9,414 nt of DNA, from NCBI GenBank assembly GCA_024280675.1, contig JAJRPT010000121.1:1-9414 (forward strand). Reading direction: 5' to 3'. The position numbers and the translations under genes were made by a program. This stretch comes from Bacteroidota bacterium. Its GTDB lineage: Bacteria > Bacteroidota > Ignavibacteria > Kapaibacteriales > UBA2268. Below are positions 1 through 6,184 of the stretch, piece by piece. The notes below the pieces were generated by a model. The model was not told the DNA's origin. It worked only from the letters and a program-made list of their open reading frames with translations, and did not search any database. Each line of letters begins with the position of its first letter. Position 1 is the stretch's first letter.

Positions 1-1
1 A

Positions 2-349
2 ACACTGTCGGGACAGACGATTGAAGCGTTTTATGTGTCTGTCTCTCACGCTCCAAACTTACTTTCTGTTGGGCTAAATTGTGCACTTGGTTCTGAGCAG
101 ATGCGCCCGCATATTTCCGACCTTTCGAGCATTGCTACTTGCAATGTTTCTCTTTATCCAAATGCGGGATTGCCCAACGAGTTTGGTCAATACACAGAAA
201 GCTCAAACTTTATGTCGAGCGTTATTGAGGGCTATTGCCGTGATGGATTTGTCAATATTGTGGGTGGTTGTTGTGGCACCAGACCTGAGCATATTAGGGC
301 GATTTCAGATGCTGTCAAAAATTTGAAGCCACGAGATTTACTTGTCTAA
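2..349 (+). CDS. metH: Homocysteine S-methyltransferase module of split methionine synthase (MetH N-terminal part), 5' end outside window
   Basis: This is the C-terminal part of a homocysteine-binding methyltransferase barrel, the first module of cobalamin-dependent methionine synthase, which transfers a methyl group from methylcobalamin to homocysteine in the cytoplasm. The reading frame is open from base 2, starting TLSGQTIEAFY, a stretch typical of MetH, so the GTG at 35 is internal and not the start. The three zinc-ligand cysteines are visible: one in GLNCALG (codon at 80-82) and the pair in the GGCCGT motif (about 269-274). The YPNAGLPN motif also matches MetH. In full-length MetH the chain continues after this module into the folate-binding domain; here it stops shortly after, at NLKPRDLLV, with a clean TAA. 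The next gene is motA, so the folate, cobalamin and reactivation modules must be encoded elsewhere. Such split MetH is common in Bacteroidota. Betaine- or S-methylmethionine-dependent homocysteine methyltransferases are less likely given the MetH-like wording of the motifs. Confidence 0.88.
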   Translation, partial: TLSGQTIEAFYVSVSHAPNLLSVGLNCALGSEQMRPHISDLSSIATCNVSLYPNAGLPNEFGQYTESSNFMSSVIEGYCRDGFVNIVGGCCGTRPEHIRAISDAVKNLKPRDLLV

Positions 350-428
350 CATTTCAACCACAAAAAAATTGGCAAGAGATTTGATTCTAAAAAAGTAACA
401 AGAAAATTAATTCGATCCTAAGGTCAAG

Positions 429-1172
429 ATGTCCACATTAATAGGTATTTTTTTCGGTATATTATTTTTATTCATTGCCTTTACTTCCGAAGGCGGATCG
501 GTGGTGGCACTTCTTATGCCGGCTCCAATGCTCATTGTAATTGGTGGAACGCTTGCGGCAACCCTTGCCGGCTCACGCTGGAAAGTATTTTGGGAATTTC
601 CTAAATATATCAAAGAAGTGATAGGTGCCAAGGAAGTAAGCAGAAAAGAGCTTGCAGAAGAAATTCTTTCTATCGCCACACTTGCCAAAAGAGAAGGGAT
701 TTTAAAAGTAGAAGATGTGATTGAAAATACTGAGAATAAATTCTTGAGGAAATTACTGATAATGGCAGTCGATGGTGTTGAGAAAGAAAATTATATTGAA
801 ATATGCCATTCGGATTTAGATTTAATTGCAGAAATTCAAGAAGAGAAAGTAGATTTGTTTCATAGAATGGGTGGATTTTCGCCCACCATGGGGATTATCG
901 GAACTGTGATGGGGCTCATCAATACGCTGGCTTCGGCGGGTGAGGATCCCAATGTACTTATTCACCAAATCGCCTTTGCATTCATTGCAACACTCTGGGG
1001 AATCGCAATGGCAAATCTAGTATTTTTGCCAATAGCAGACAAACTCAAAGTTCTTCATAGCAACCAAATGCAAGCCAAACAAATGATGGTAAATGGAGTA
1101 TATGGAATAATTTGCGGAGAAATCCCACGTGTTCTTGCCTCAAGGTTGAACATTCACACGGGCGAGGGGTAG
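429..1172 (+). CDS. motA: MotA/TolQ/ExbB family flagellar stator protein, MotA type
   Basis: A 247-residue inner-membrane protein with the four-helix layout of MotA, the stator subunit that, with MotB, converts ion flow into flagellar rotation. Two helices lie near the N-terminus (about 2-19 and 25-47, including VIGGTLAATLA). A cytoplasmic domain follows (about 50-145), then TM3 (about 149-169, GGFSPTMGIIGTVMGL) and TM4 (about 181-201). Pro152 in TM3 and Pro201 at the end of TM4 are 49 residues apart, the same spacing as the functional prolines 173 and 222 of E. coli MotA. Arg88 and Glu95, in the LAKREG...VED stretch, align by eye with the E. coli torque residues Arg90 and Glu98. The start is an ATG with AAGG five bases upstream. 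No motB follows: the next gene converges from the other strand 20 bp away. ExbB/TolQ is less likely because of the paired N-terminal helices and overall length. Confidence 0.88.
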   Translation: MSTLIGIFFGILFLFIAFTSEGGSVVALLMPAPMLIVIGGTLAATLAGSRWKVFWEFPKYIKEVIGAKEVSRKELAEEILSIATLAKREGILKVEDVIENTENKFLRKLLIMAVDGVEKENYIEICHSDLDLIAEIQEEKVDLFHRMGGFSPTMGIIGTVMGLINTLASAGEDPNVLIHQIAFAFIATLWGIAMANLVFLPIADKLKVLHSNQMQAKQMMVNGVYGIICGEIPRVLASRLNIHTGEG

Positions 1173-1192
1173 ACTGATTTCTTGGCAATCCA

Positions 1193-1684
1193 TCAAAAAG
1201 AAAGATCATCTAGTAGATCGGCAGCTCTTTTTCCGCCCGCTAGTTCCATGATTTTATCATCGTAATGGTCTGCAATAATTGCAACTGCGTTCAGAGTATT
1301 AATCAGCTCGTTCTCGTCTAAGCTAGTGCCGGCTATCGAATGAGAGAAAGTGACGGTGTTGTCAAAATACAGTCCGAATGCACCAAAATGAAGTTCTGCA
1401 TTTTTCCTCAACAAAAAATTCATTAACTCTGGGCTAATATCAGCTCCTGTGACCACTTGAGAAATACATTCAACAGATGTTTCATTGGCCGTAAATGGAC
1501 GAACGATTATCATCACCTGGGTCGAGCCACGAGAGATGGTAAATGTCCCGTTCCCAAAAGAAAGATGATCTGGGAAATCTTTATCGAGGAATATTTGCAC
1601 ATCCCCGATAGTTTTATCAATCATCTCAAGCGGGGTATCTACAAGAATTTCGTGATCGTCTTTATTAAACATTTTGTGTGGCAT
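1193..1684 (-). CDS. YbjN domain-containing protein (type III secretion chaperone-like fold)
   Basis: A 163-residue soluble protein with no signal peptide or membrane segment. The C-terminal half (about 88-147) contains LLRKNAELHFGAFGLYF, then TVTFSHSIAG and a long helix with DENELINTLNAVAIIADHYDD. This resembles the YbjN family, whose fold is like type III secretion chaperones. The molecular role of the family is not settled; E. coli YbjN affects stress and motility phenotypes. The ATG at 1684 is preceded by AGGAA at good spacing, which favours it over the in-frame ATG four codons later. It lies 107 bp downstream of pspA on the same strand and is probably its operon partner, suggesting an accessory role in membrane stress (inference). 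It is not evidence for type III secretion, since no secretion genes are nearby. The family call is by eye and moderately sure. Confidence 0.68.
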   Translation of the reverse strand: MPHKMFNKDDHEILVDTPLEMIDKTIGDVQIFLDKDFPDHLSFGNGTFTISRGSTQVMIIVRPFTANETSVECISQVVTGADISPELMNFLLRKNAELHFGAFGLYFDNTVTFSHSIAGTSLDENELINTLNAVAIIADHYDDKIMELAGGKRAADLLDDLSF

Positions 1685-1765
1685 ATTTTTTATTTCCTAT
1701 TTATTTGCAAGAAATTTGCGTTTTAATTTTGCTAAAAAACTTATCATCTCCTAACCGACTGCTCG

Positions 1766-1791
1766 AAGCTCCCTTTGGAATATTAGAGCTT
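1766..1791. other. Stem-loop in the pspA-ybjN spacer
   Basis: AAGCTC (1766-1771) is complementary to GAGCTT (1786-1791) across a 14-base loop, immediately after the pspA stop codon on the minus strand. In the direction of pspA transcription no T-tract follows, so it is not a standard terminator. It could protect the pspA 3' end or reduce read-through into the YbjN-like gene. On the plus strand TTATTTTCC follows, which would make a poor terminator. The stem is only 6 bp, so it may be chance. Confidence 0.3.
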
Positions 1792-2469
1792 TTATTTTCC
1801 ATCGCCTAAGAGTCCCATCTCGGCCTTCATCTTCAAGAGTGCAGCATCGGCATCGGAGCCGGATCCGAGTGCCTTGAATTCATCTTCTAGCGAAGTGTCA
1901 TCTCCTGCGAGTTCTGCATGGACTTCGGCTTCGGATTCCATGGTTTCTACTTTTTGTTCAAGTTTGTCAAATTTGGAAAAGGCATCGGAGCCAACTCCCG
2001 AAATTGATTGTGAGATTTGTTTTTGAGCTTCGGCAGAACGTGCACGAGCAATCAATGTATTTTGTCTATTCCTTGCCTCATCTAGCTTGTTTTTGATTTT
2101 CTCTAGTTGAGTGCGGAGATGGTCTGCGGTTTGTTTTGCCGAGTTGTAGAGTGGTTCGAGATCATTTAGATTTTTTTGTATAAGTGATCTTTTCTCGAGT
2201 GCGGCTTTTGCCAAATCATCTCTTCCGGCGGCGATTGCTTGTTTGGCCTTGTCATTCCAATCCTCAATGCTTCTTTTTGCTTTATTGATTTTCTTTTCCA
2301 AAGATTTAGCGTTTGAAACCGATTGAGCAACTGCCAGAGTAGACTTGTTTACCGACTCTTCCATTTCGATAACCATCTGTTTTATCATTTTTTCAGGATT
2401 TTCAGCCTTATCGAGTGCGTCATTGACATTGGCTTTGAAAACGTCTGCCATTCTTGAGAATATTCCCAT
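1792..2469 (-). CDS. pspA: PspA/IM30 (Vipp1) family membrane-remodelling protein
   Basis: A 225-residue protein of the bacterial ESCRT-III-like PspA/IM30 family, which forms oligomers on the cytoplasmic face of the inner membrane and preserves it during envelope stress. The N-terminus MGIFSRMADVFKANVNDALD is the family's amphipathic membrane-binding helix, followed by the conserved AENPEKMIKQMVIEMEE. Residues from about 25 to 185 are rich in Lys, Glu, Gln and Ala and read as long helical hairpins or coiled coil. The acidic C-terminal region (DDTSLEDEFKAL, then a short DADAALLKMKAEMGLL helix) matches common IM30-type ends, and there is no long extra Vipp1 tail. The ATG has AAGGA a few bases upstream. 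No pspF, pspB or pspC is in the window, so regulation is not of the enterobacterial arrangement here. It is followed on the same strand by a YbjN-like gene and is divergent from ybaB. Confidence 0.93.
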   Translation of the reverse strand: MGIFSRMADVFKANVNDALDKAENPEKMIKQMVIEMEESVNKSTLAVAQSVSNAKSLEKKINKAKRSIEDWNDKAKQAIAAGRDDLAKAALEKRSLIQKNLNDLEPLYNSAKQTADHLRTQLEKIKNKLDEARNRQNTLIARARSAEAQKQISQSISGVGSDAFSKFDKLEQKVETMESEAEVHAELAGDDTSLEDEFKALGSGSDADAALLKMKAEMGLLGDGK

Positions 2470-2578
2470 AAAAAAAGTCCTTTTTTATTTTCAACTTAAA
2501 AAAAAAATGTTGATAAAAAAAACAACACATTTGCATTGAACGATAAGAACTAATAAAAAGTTTCTATATTTTTGCATT
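2470..2578. promoter_or_regulatory. Divergent intergenic region between pspA and ybaB
   Basis: This 109-bp AT-rich spacer must hold the start signals for pspA leftward and ybaB-recR rightward. It contains homopolymeric A runs and a small inverted repeat, GTTG-(A-rich)-CAAC, at about 2509-2526. I see a plausible rightward promoter (listed separately) but no clear TAnnTTTG element or sigma-54 type site on the minus strand for pspA. The pspA ribosome binding site AAGGA sits at the left edge when read on the minus strand. Confidence 0.5.
2567..2574 (+). promoter_or_regulatory. Bacteroidota-type -7 promoter element before ybaB
   Basis: TATTTTTG matches the Bacteroidota primary sigma -7 consensus TAnnTTTG exactly. 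It ends four bases before the ybaB ATG at 2579, and no Shine-Dalgarno sequence precedes that ATG. If transcription starts the usual few bases after the element, the mRNA would be leaderless or nearly so. I see no good TTG/TTTG -33 element at the expected distance, which limits confidence. Confidence 0.45.
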
Positions 2579-2905
2579 ATGGATTTTAATATTAAAGAAA
2601 TGTTCGACGGGGCCAAAAAAATGCAAGAGGTCTTGGGAGAAGTAAAACAGAAATTGCACGCACTAAGAGTCACCGGAGAAAGTGGTGGCGGAATGGTTCG
2701 TATTCAAATGAGTGGAGCCAAAGAAGTATTAAAAATTGAGATAGCAAAAGAGATAATAGAAAAGGATAACTCTAAAATGTTGGAAGATTTGCTGGTTGCC
2801 GCATTCAATAACGCATCCAATAATGCTCGAGAGCTTTCCGAAAAAGAAATGAGAAGTATTTCTGGGAATCTTCCAAGCATTCCCGGAATGGACTTAAACT
2901 TTTGA
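2579..2905 (+). CDS. ybaB: YbaB/EbfC family nucleoid-associated DNA-binding protein
   Basis: A 108-residue protein of the YbaB/EbfC family, small dimeric DNA-binding proteins that coat the nucleoid and are usually encoded just before recR. The N-terminal helix has the family pattern (NIKEMFDGAKKMQEVLGEVKQ). The middle carries the glycine-rich turn ESGGGMVRIQMSG, then KEVLKIEI and a long helix with LLVAAFNNASNNARELSEKEM. The C-terminus IPGMDLNF resembles the usual short proline/glycine-rich tail. The length is normal. The start is the first ATG of the frame and has no visible ribosome binding site, consistent with a leaderless message. recR follows after 6 bp, almost certainly co-transcribed. 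The commonly linked dnaX is not upstream here. Confidence 0.93.
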   Translation: MDFNIKEMFDGAKKMQEVLGEVKQKLHALRVTGESGGGMVRIQMSGAKEVLKIEIAKEIIEKDNSKMLEDLLVAAFNNASNNARELSEKEMRSISGNLPSIPGMDLNF

Positions 2906-2911
2906 CGTGCA

Positions 2912-3505
2912 ATGGATTATAGTTCACAAGCAATACAACAGGCTGTTGAATATTTCTCTTCTTTGCCTTCTATTGGCAAGAAAACTGCCCAGAGACTAGT
3001 TTATCATTTGCTCCGTCAAGAGGGGACATTTATAGAGAAGTTTTCTGAGTCTGTGCTCAATCTTGCGAGCGATATTGTGTTTTGTTCGGTCTGTTTTAAT
3101 TTCACAGAAGATGACCCTTGTCCTATTTGTTCATCTAAAAAGAGAAAAAGGAATATCATTTGTGCCGTAGAACAGCCCTCAGACATTGTGCTTCTGGAGA
3201 AAACGGCAGAATATTTTGGACTCTATCATGTGCTTCACGGGCTGATCGATCCGCTTGGGGGGATCTCGCCAGACTTGATTAAATTAAAAGAGCTTGTTTC
3301 ACGGATGGGAGATGTTGAAGAGCTTATTCTAGCCCTAAACCCGACTGTTGAGGGTGAGATTACGATTCAATACATAACTAAAATACTGAAACCACTTGGG
3401 GTGAAGATTACTAAGATTGCCAGCGGGATTCCAATTGGCTCGTCGCTTGAGTTTACAGATCAGGCTACACTAAGCCGTGCACTCGAGGGAAGGATTGAGC
3501 TTTAA
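2912..3505 (+). CDS. recR: Recombination mediator protein RecR
   Basis: A 197-residue RecR, which with RecO (and RecF) loads RecA onto single-stranded DNA during gap repair. The domains are in canonical order. An N-terminal helix-hairpin-helix contains SLPSIGKKTAQRLVYHLL (about 17-34). A four-cysteine zinc finger uses Cys58, Cys61, Cys70 and Cys73 (CSVC and CPIC). A Toprim domain runs from about 82, with ICAVEQPSD and LILALNPTVEGE. The C-terminal motif SGIPIGSSLEFTDQATLSRALEGR is the usual signature, with Ile-Ser variation. The length equals the family norm. The ATG is 6 bp after the ybaB stop without an obvious Shine-Dalgarno, suggesting translational coupling. A stem-loop begins at its last stop-codon base. 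Confidence 0.97.
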   Translation: MDYSSQAIQQAVEYFSSLPSIGKKTAQRLVYHLLRQEGTFIEKFSESVLNLASDIVFCSVCFNFTEDDPCPICSSKKRKRNIICAVEQPSDIVLLEKTAEYFGLYHVLHGLIDPLGGISPDLIKLKELVSRMGDVEELILALNPTVEGEITIQYITKILKPLGVKITKIASGIPIGSSLEFTDQATLSRALEGRIEL

Positions 3506-3528
3506 TTGTGCTATTTTTAACGCACAAT
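3505..3528 (+). terminator. Stem-loop after recR, weak terminator candidate
   Basis: ATTGTGC (3505-3511) is perfectly complementary to GCACAAT (3522-3528) across a 10-base AT-rich loop. The hairpin begins at the last base of the recR stop codon. It is not followed by a clean T-run (AATATTATATTTG follows), so it may be a 3'-end stabiliser or a partial terminator for ybaB-recR and not a strong intrinsic terminator. Confidence 0.4.
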
Positions 3529-3533
3529 AATAT

Positions 3534-3541
3534 TATATTTG
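3534..3541 (+). promoter_or_regulatory. Bacteroidota-type -7 promoter element before mscS
   Basis: TATATTTG matches TAnnTTTG exactly and lies 32 bases before the mscS TTG start, a normal promoter-to-start distance. It follows the recR stem-loop, so it probably drives the mscS-decarboxylase-pgpH-xer cluster. The nearest upstream TTG is about 25 bases away, longer than the usual -33 to -7 spacing, so the -33 element is poor. Confidence 0.45.
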
Positions 3542-3560
3542 AAAAAAAAGAATGAACTAA

Positions 3561-3565
3561 AGGAA
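3561..3565 (+). promoter_or_regulatory. Ribosome binding site deciding the TTG start of mscS
   Basis: AGGAA lies 8 bases upstream of TTG 3574. In this frame a TGA at 3553-3555 closes the upstream side and no ATG or GTG lies between it and the TTG. An ATG at 3552 is in another frame and hits TAA after one codon. The TTG is therefore the supported start. Confidence 0.6.
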
Positions 3566-3573
3566 ATCTTCAA

Positions 3574-4761
3574 TTGGATACAATTCTGTCACATCTACCC
3601 GATTTTCTGTATACAAGTTTCCTTGGTCTTGAGCTTTGGAAATTTATTGGCATATTCTCACTTGTCATTTTTGGACTATTATTCTATGTGTTGCTAAAGA
3701 AAATTCTTAGCTCATACATAGTTCGTATTTTAAGCAGATTTAGATACACTTCAATTATCAATAGATATTTGGGGAAAGTAATTGGTCCTATCTCATTTTT
3801 GATAAGTCTTTGGCTTGCCTACAATTTATTATACTTACTAGATTTACCTGAAGGACTCATTTCGTGGATAGATTCTTTTTCTGATGTTCTTCTGCCATTT
3901 ATTGTCACTTTGATAGCATACCGCCTGAGTGATTTGCTGACAGACATATTTTCCAAAGTAGCCTCAAAGACAGAAACCACTGTCGATGACAAATTGGTTC
4001 CACTTGTTGGGAAAGCTTTAAAATTTGTTGTGCTAGTTCTTGGTAGCTTCTATATAATTGAAAGTTTTGGAATTGATTACACACCGCTTCTTGCTGCAAG
4101 TTCGGTGGGTGGTCTGGCACTGGCTCTTGCTGCCCAAGATACATTCAAGAATTTATTTGGCTCTATTACAATTTTCTCAGACAAGCCATTCGATGTGGGA
4201 GATTGGATTATGTTTGATGGCGAAGAAGGTACGGTCGAAGAAGTTGGGATACGATCGACCAGGGTCCGTACTTTTTATAATTCTTTGATCTCTATTCCTA
4301 ATGGCAGGATTTCGGATATGGTTGTGGATAACATGGGTCGTCGTCGTTATAGGCGATACAAGACAATGATTTCTGTGACATACGACACGCCGCCTGAGTT
4401 GTTAGAAACATATATTGCTGGGCTGAACAAACTTGTCAGCACACACCCCACGACCAGAAAAGATTACCACGAAATTTATCTAAATAATTTTGCTGCGTCA
4501 TCACTCGATATCCTGGTTTACATTTTCTTTGAAGTAAAAGACTGGAGCGAAGAACTTAAATCCAGACAAGAGTATATGTTGGGCGCCATTAAACTTGCTG
4601 ACCGTCTTGGGATTCGTTTTGCATTCCCATCACAAACGCTTCACATTGAAGAATTTCCTGGAAAAGAGTCGCTCACCCCAACTCATACTAAGAGTAAGGG
4701 TGAATATGAAGATGATGTAGATGATTTTTTTAGAGAACTAGACAAAAAGAAAGACATTTAA
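3574..4761 (+). CDS. mscS: MscS family small-conductance mechanosensitive ion channel
   Basis: A 395-residue inner-membrane channel of the MscS superfamily, which opens under membrane tension and releases solutes on osmotic downshock. Hydrophobic segments lie at about 19-44, 68-92, 103-125 and 147-165. The pore-lining helix at about 169-200 carries the small-residue pattern AASSVGGLALALAAQ followed by DTFKNLFGSI. The beta domain follows (about 203-262, with FDVGDWI, EGTVEEVGIRSTRVRT and SIPNG), then the cytoplasmic alpha/beta vestibule (about 265-360). The acidic tail (about 376-390) is extra. With about five membrane helices it is larger than E. coli MscS (three), nearer YnaI-like members. 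The start is TTG with AGGAA upstream. The decarboxylase begins 6 bp after the stop. Ion preference cannot be read from sequence; some relatives pass glutamate well, interesting beside an acidic amino-acid decarboxylase. Confidence 0.94.
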   Translation: MDTILSHLPDFLYTSFLGLELWKFIGIFSLVIFGLLFYVLLKKILSSYIVRILSRFRYTSIINRYLGKVIGPISFLISLWLAYNLLYLLDLPEGLISWIDSFSDVLLPFIVTLIAYRLSDLLTDIFSKVASKTETTVDDKLVPLVGKALKFVVLVLGSFYIIESFGIDYTPLLAASSVGGLALALAAQDTFKNLFGSITIFSDKPFDVGDWIMFDGEEGTVEEVGIRSTRVRTFYNSLISIPNGRISDMVVDNMGRRRYRRYKTMISVTYDTPPELLETYIAGLNKLVSTHPTTRKDYHEIYLNNFAASSLDILVYIFFEVKDWSEELKSRQEYMLGAIKLADRLGIRFAFPSQTLHIEEFPGKESLTPTHTKSKGEYEDDVDDFFRELDKKKDI

Positions 4762-4767
4762 TAAAAT

Positions 4768-6180
4768 ATGAACGAAAATCAATTTTTAAAATCAGTGTTT
4801 GCTAAGATAGAAAGCTATCTTGAAGAGGTCACAAAAGCTAATACTACAGTTAGCAATAACACAGAGCCAGAGCAATTATCAGAAGAGTTTGGCATATCAA
4901 TAGGACGAGCGTCTTGTGATTATGAACAAATATGCAATCATATTGATATGTTTTTAGATTACAGCGTTAAGACAAAATCGAGACAATTCCATAACCAACT
5001 ATTTGCCGGTTACAATACCCCCTCTCTTGTTGGCGAGTTTATAACCGCACTCACAAATACATCCAATTATACATTTGAAGCCTCGCCACTTGGCACACTG
5101 ATGGAGTTGGAGCTTATACGCAAAATGAACGAAGCAGCCGGTTTCAAAGGAAACAAAGGTACTTTTCTTACCGGTGGATCGAATGCTAATATGATAGCCA
5201 TGCTTTGTGCCAGACAGGCAAAGTTCCCAACTATTAAAGAAAGCGGAATATCAGGGATTGGCACTCTTACAATTTTTGTGTCGGAGGCAAGCCATTATTC
5301 CTACGAAAAAGCTGCAAATACTATCGGAATGGGCATTGATAATGTGAGATATATTAAAACGAGCGAGTGCGGGCAGATGATTATGTCTGAGCTTAAGAGG
5401 GCGATTTGTTTAAGTCTCGATGCGGGCGAAGTTCCATTTATGATTGGAGCAACGGCTGGGACAACCGAAATTGGTGCATTCGACCCAATTGGTGAAATGC
5501 GGAAGATTGCTGATGAATACTCACTTTGGCTACACGTAGATGGGGCTTGGGGTGCTTCAATTCTTTTGAGCAGGAAGCATCGTCATTTGCTCTTGGGAAT
5601 CGAAAAAGCAGACTCGCTCAGTTGGGATCCTCACAAGATGATGAACGTGCCACTTATTTGCTCAGCTCTTCTGCTAAACAATAACTCAGATATTCTTTTG
5701 GAAACAGTTTCAACCACTCGTGGTGGCTATATTTTACACGAGCATGAGTTCTCCGATTATGATCTTGGCCACAACTCAATCCAGTGTGGCAAAAGAGTAG
5801 ACTCGGTCAAGCTTTGGTTTGCTTGGAAATTCTTTGGAGATGATGGCTATGAAAAAAATATTGATTATTTGTTTGGTCTGGCCGGTGATGTGGTTAAAAT
5901 GGTAGAAGATAATCCACATTTAGAAATGATGACCCAGAGGCAATCCTTGAATGTTTTATTTCGGATAAAAAACGAGTACGTCGATGATTTATGCTCATAT
6001 AATTTGCAAATACGAAACACACTAGCAGCATCTGGAAAAGCTCTGTGTAACTATTGCACCGCCGGCGGGAAATTTGTGTTTAGATTAATTGTGAACAATC
6101 CGCAGAAAACAATTAAAGATTTCAATCAATTTTTCGTATATTTAGATGAATCAAAGAAGTTGATTGATAAAAACATCTAA
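4768..6180 (+). CDS. Group II pyridoxal-phosphate-dependent amino acid decarboxylase (GAD/CSAD/aspartate decarboxylase type)
   Basis: A 470-residue cytoplasmic PLP enzyme of the group II decarboxylases. Recognisable elements are FHNQLFAGY (about 74-82), EASPLGTLMELEL, the TGGSNANM phosphate-binding loop (135-142), His176 in SEASHYSYEKAA (cofactor stacking), Asp258 in LHVDGAWGAS (pyridine nitrogen) and Lys290 in SWDPHKMMNVPL (Schiff base). Tyr321 in the RGGYIL stretch falls where the flexible catalytic-loop tyrosine of GAD sits, and Arg439 in FRLIVNNP where GAD has its substrate-carboxylate arginine. SRKHRHLLLGIEKADS and IQCGKRVDSVKLW read much like animal GAD and cysteine sulfinate decarboxylase. 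The substrate is therefore probably acidic: aspartate (giving beta-alanine for coenzyme A), glutamate or cysteine sulfinate. I cannot decide among them by eye. It is complete, all key residues are present, and it sits inside the mscS-pgpH cluster. Confidence 0.88.
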   Translation: MNENQFLKSVFAKIESYLEEVTKANTTVSNNTEPEQLSEEFGISIGRASCDYEQICNHIDMFLDYSVKTKSRQFHNQLFAGYNTPSLVGEFITALTNTSNYTFEASPLGTLMELELIRKMNEAAGFKGNKGTFLTGGSNANMIAMLCARQAKFPTIKESGISGIGTLTIFVSEASHYSYEKAANTIGMGIDNVRYIKTSECGQMIMSELKRAICLSLDAGEVPFMIGATAGTTEIGAFDPIGEMRKIADEYSLWLHVDGAWGASILLSRKHRHLLLGIEKADSLSWDPHKMMNVPLICSALLLNNNSDILLETVSTTRGGYILHEHEFSDYDLGHNSIQCGKRVDSVKLWFAWKFFGDDGYEKNIDYLFGLAGDVVKMVEDNPHLEMMTQRQSLNVLFRIKNEYVDDLCSYNLQIRNTLAASGKALCNYCTAGGKFVFRLIVNNPQKTIKDFNQFFVYLDESKKLIDKNI

Positions 6181-6184
6181 GGAA

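Noticed and set aside
350..428. Promoter for motA in the metH-motA spacer
   Set aside because: No TAnnTTTG or convincing sigma-70 pair is visible in these 79 bases; only the AAGG ribosome binding site can be supported.
407..688. Minus-strand open frame of 93 codons opposite motA
   Set aside because: It lies entirely over the well-supported motA reading frame and its N-terminal upstream region, is low-complexity in Ser/Ile/Pro and resembles no family.
429..1172. ExbB or TolQ instead of MotA
   Set aside because: The paired N-terminal helices with VIGGTLAATL, the large cytoplasmic domain between TM2 and TM3, and the 49-residue proline spacing fit MotA. ExbB/TolQ have a different topology.
1193..1684. 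Type III secretion chaperone
   Set aside because: The fold of the YbjN family is similar, but there are no secretion apparatus or effector genes nearby and the sequence reads as YbjN.
2495..2526. A-rich run with GTTG/CAAC inverted repeat as a regulator operator
   Set aside because: Only 4 bp arms around a homopolymer; such matches are expected by chance in AT-rich spacers.
3905..4144. Minus-strand open frame of 79 codons inside mscS
   Set aside because: It is antisense to the conserved pore helix of MscS; its Gln/Leu-rich content is what the reverse of a membrane helix region gives.
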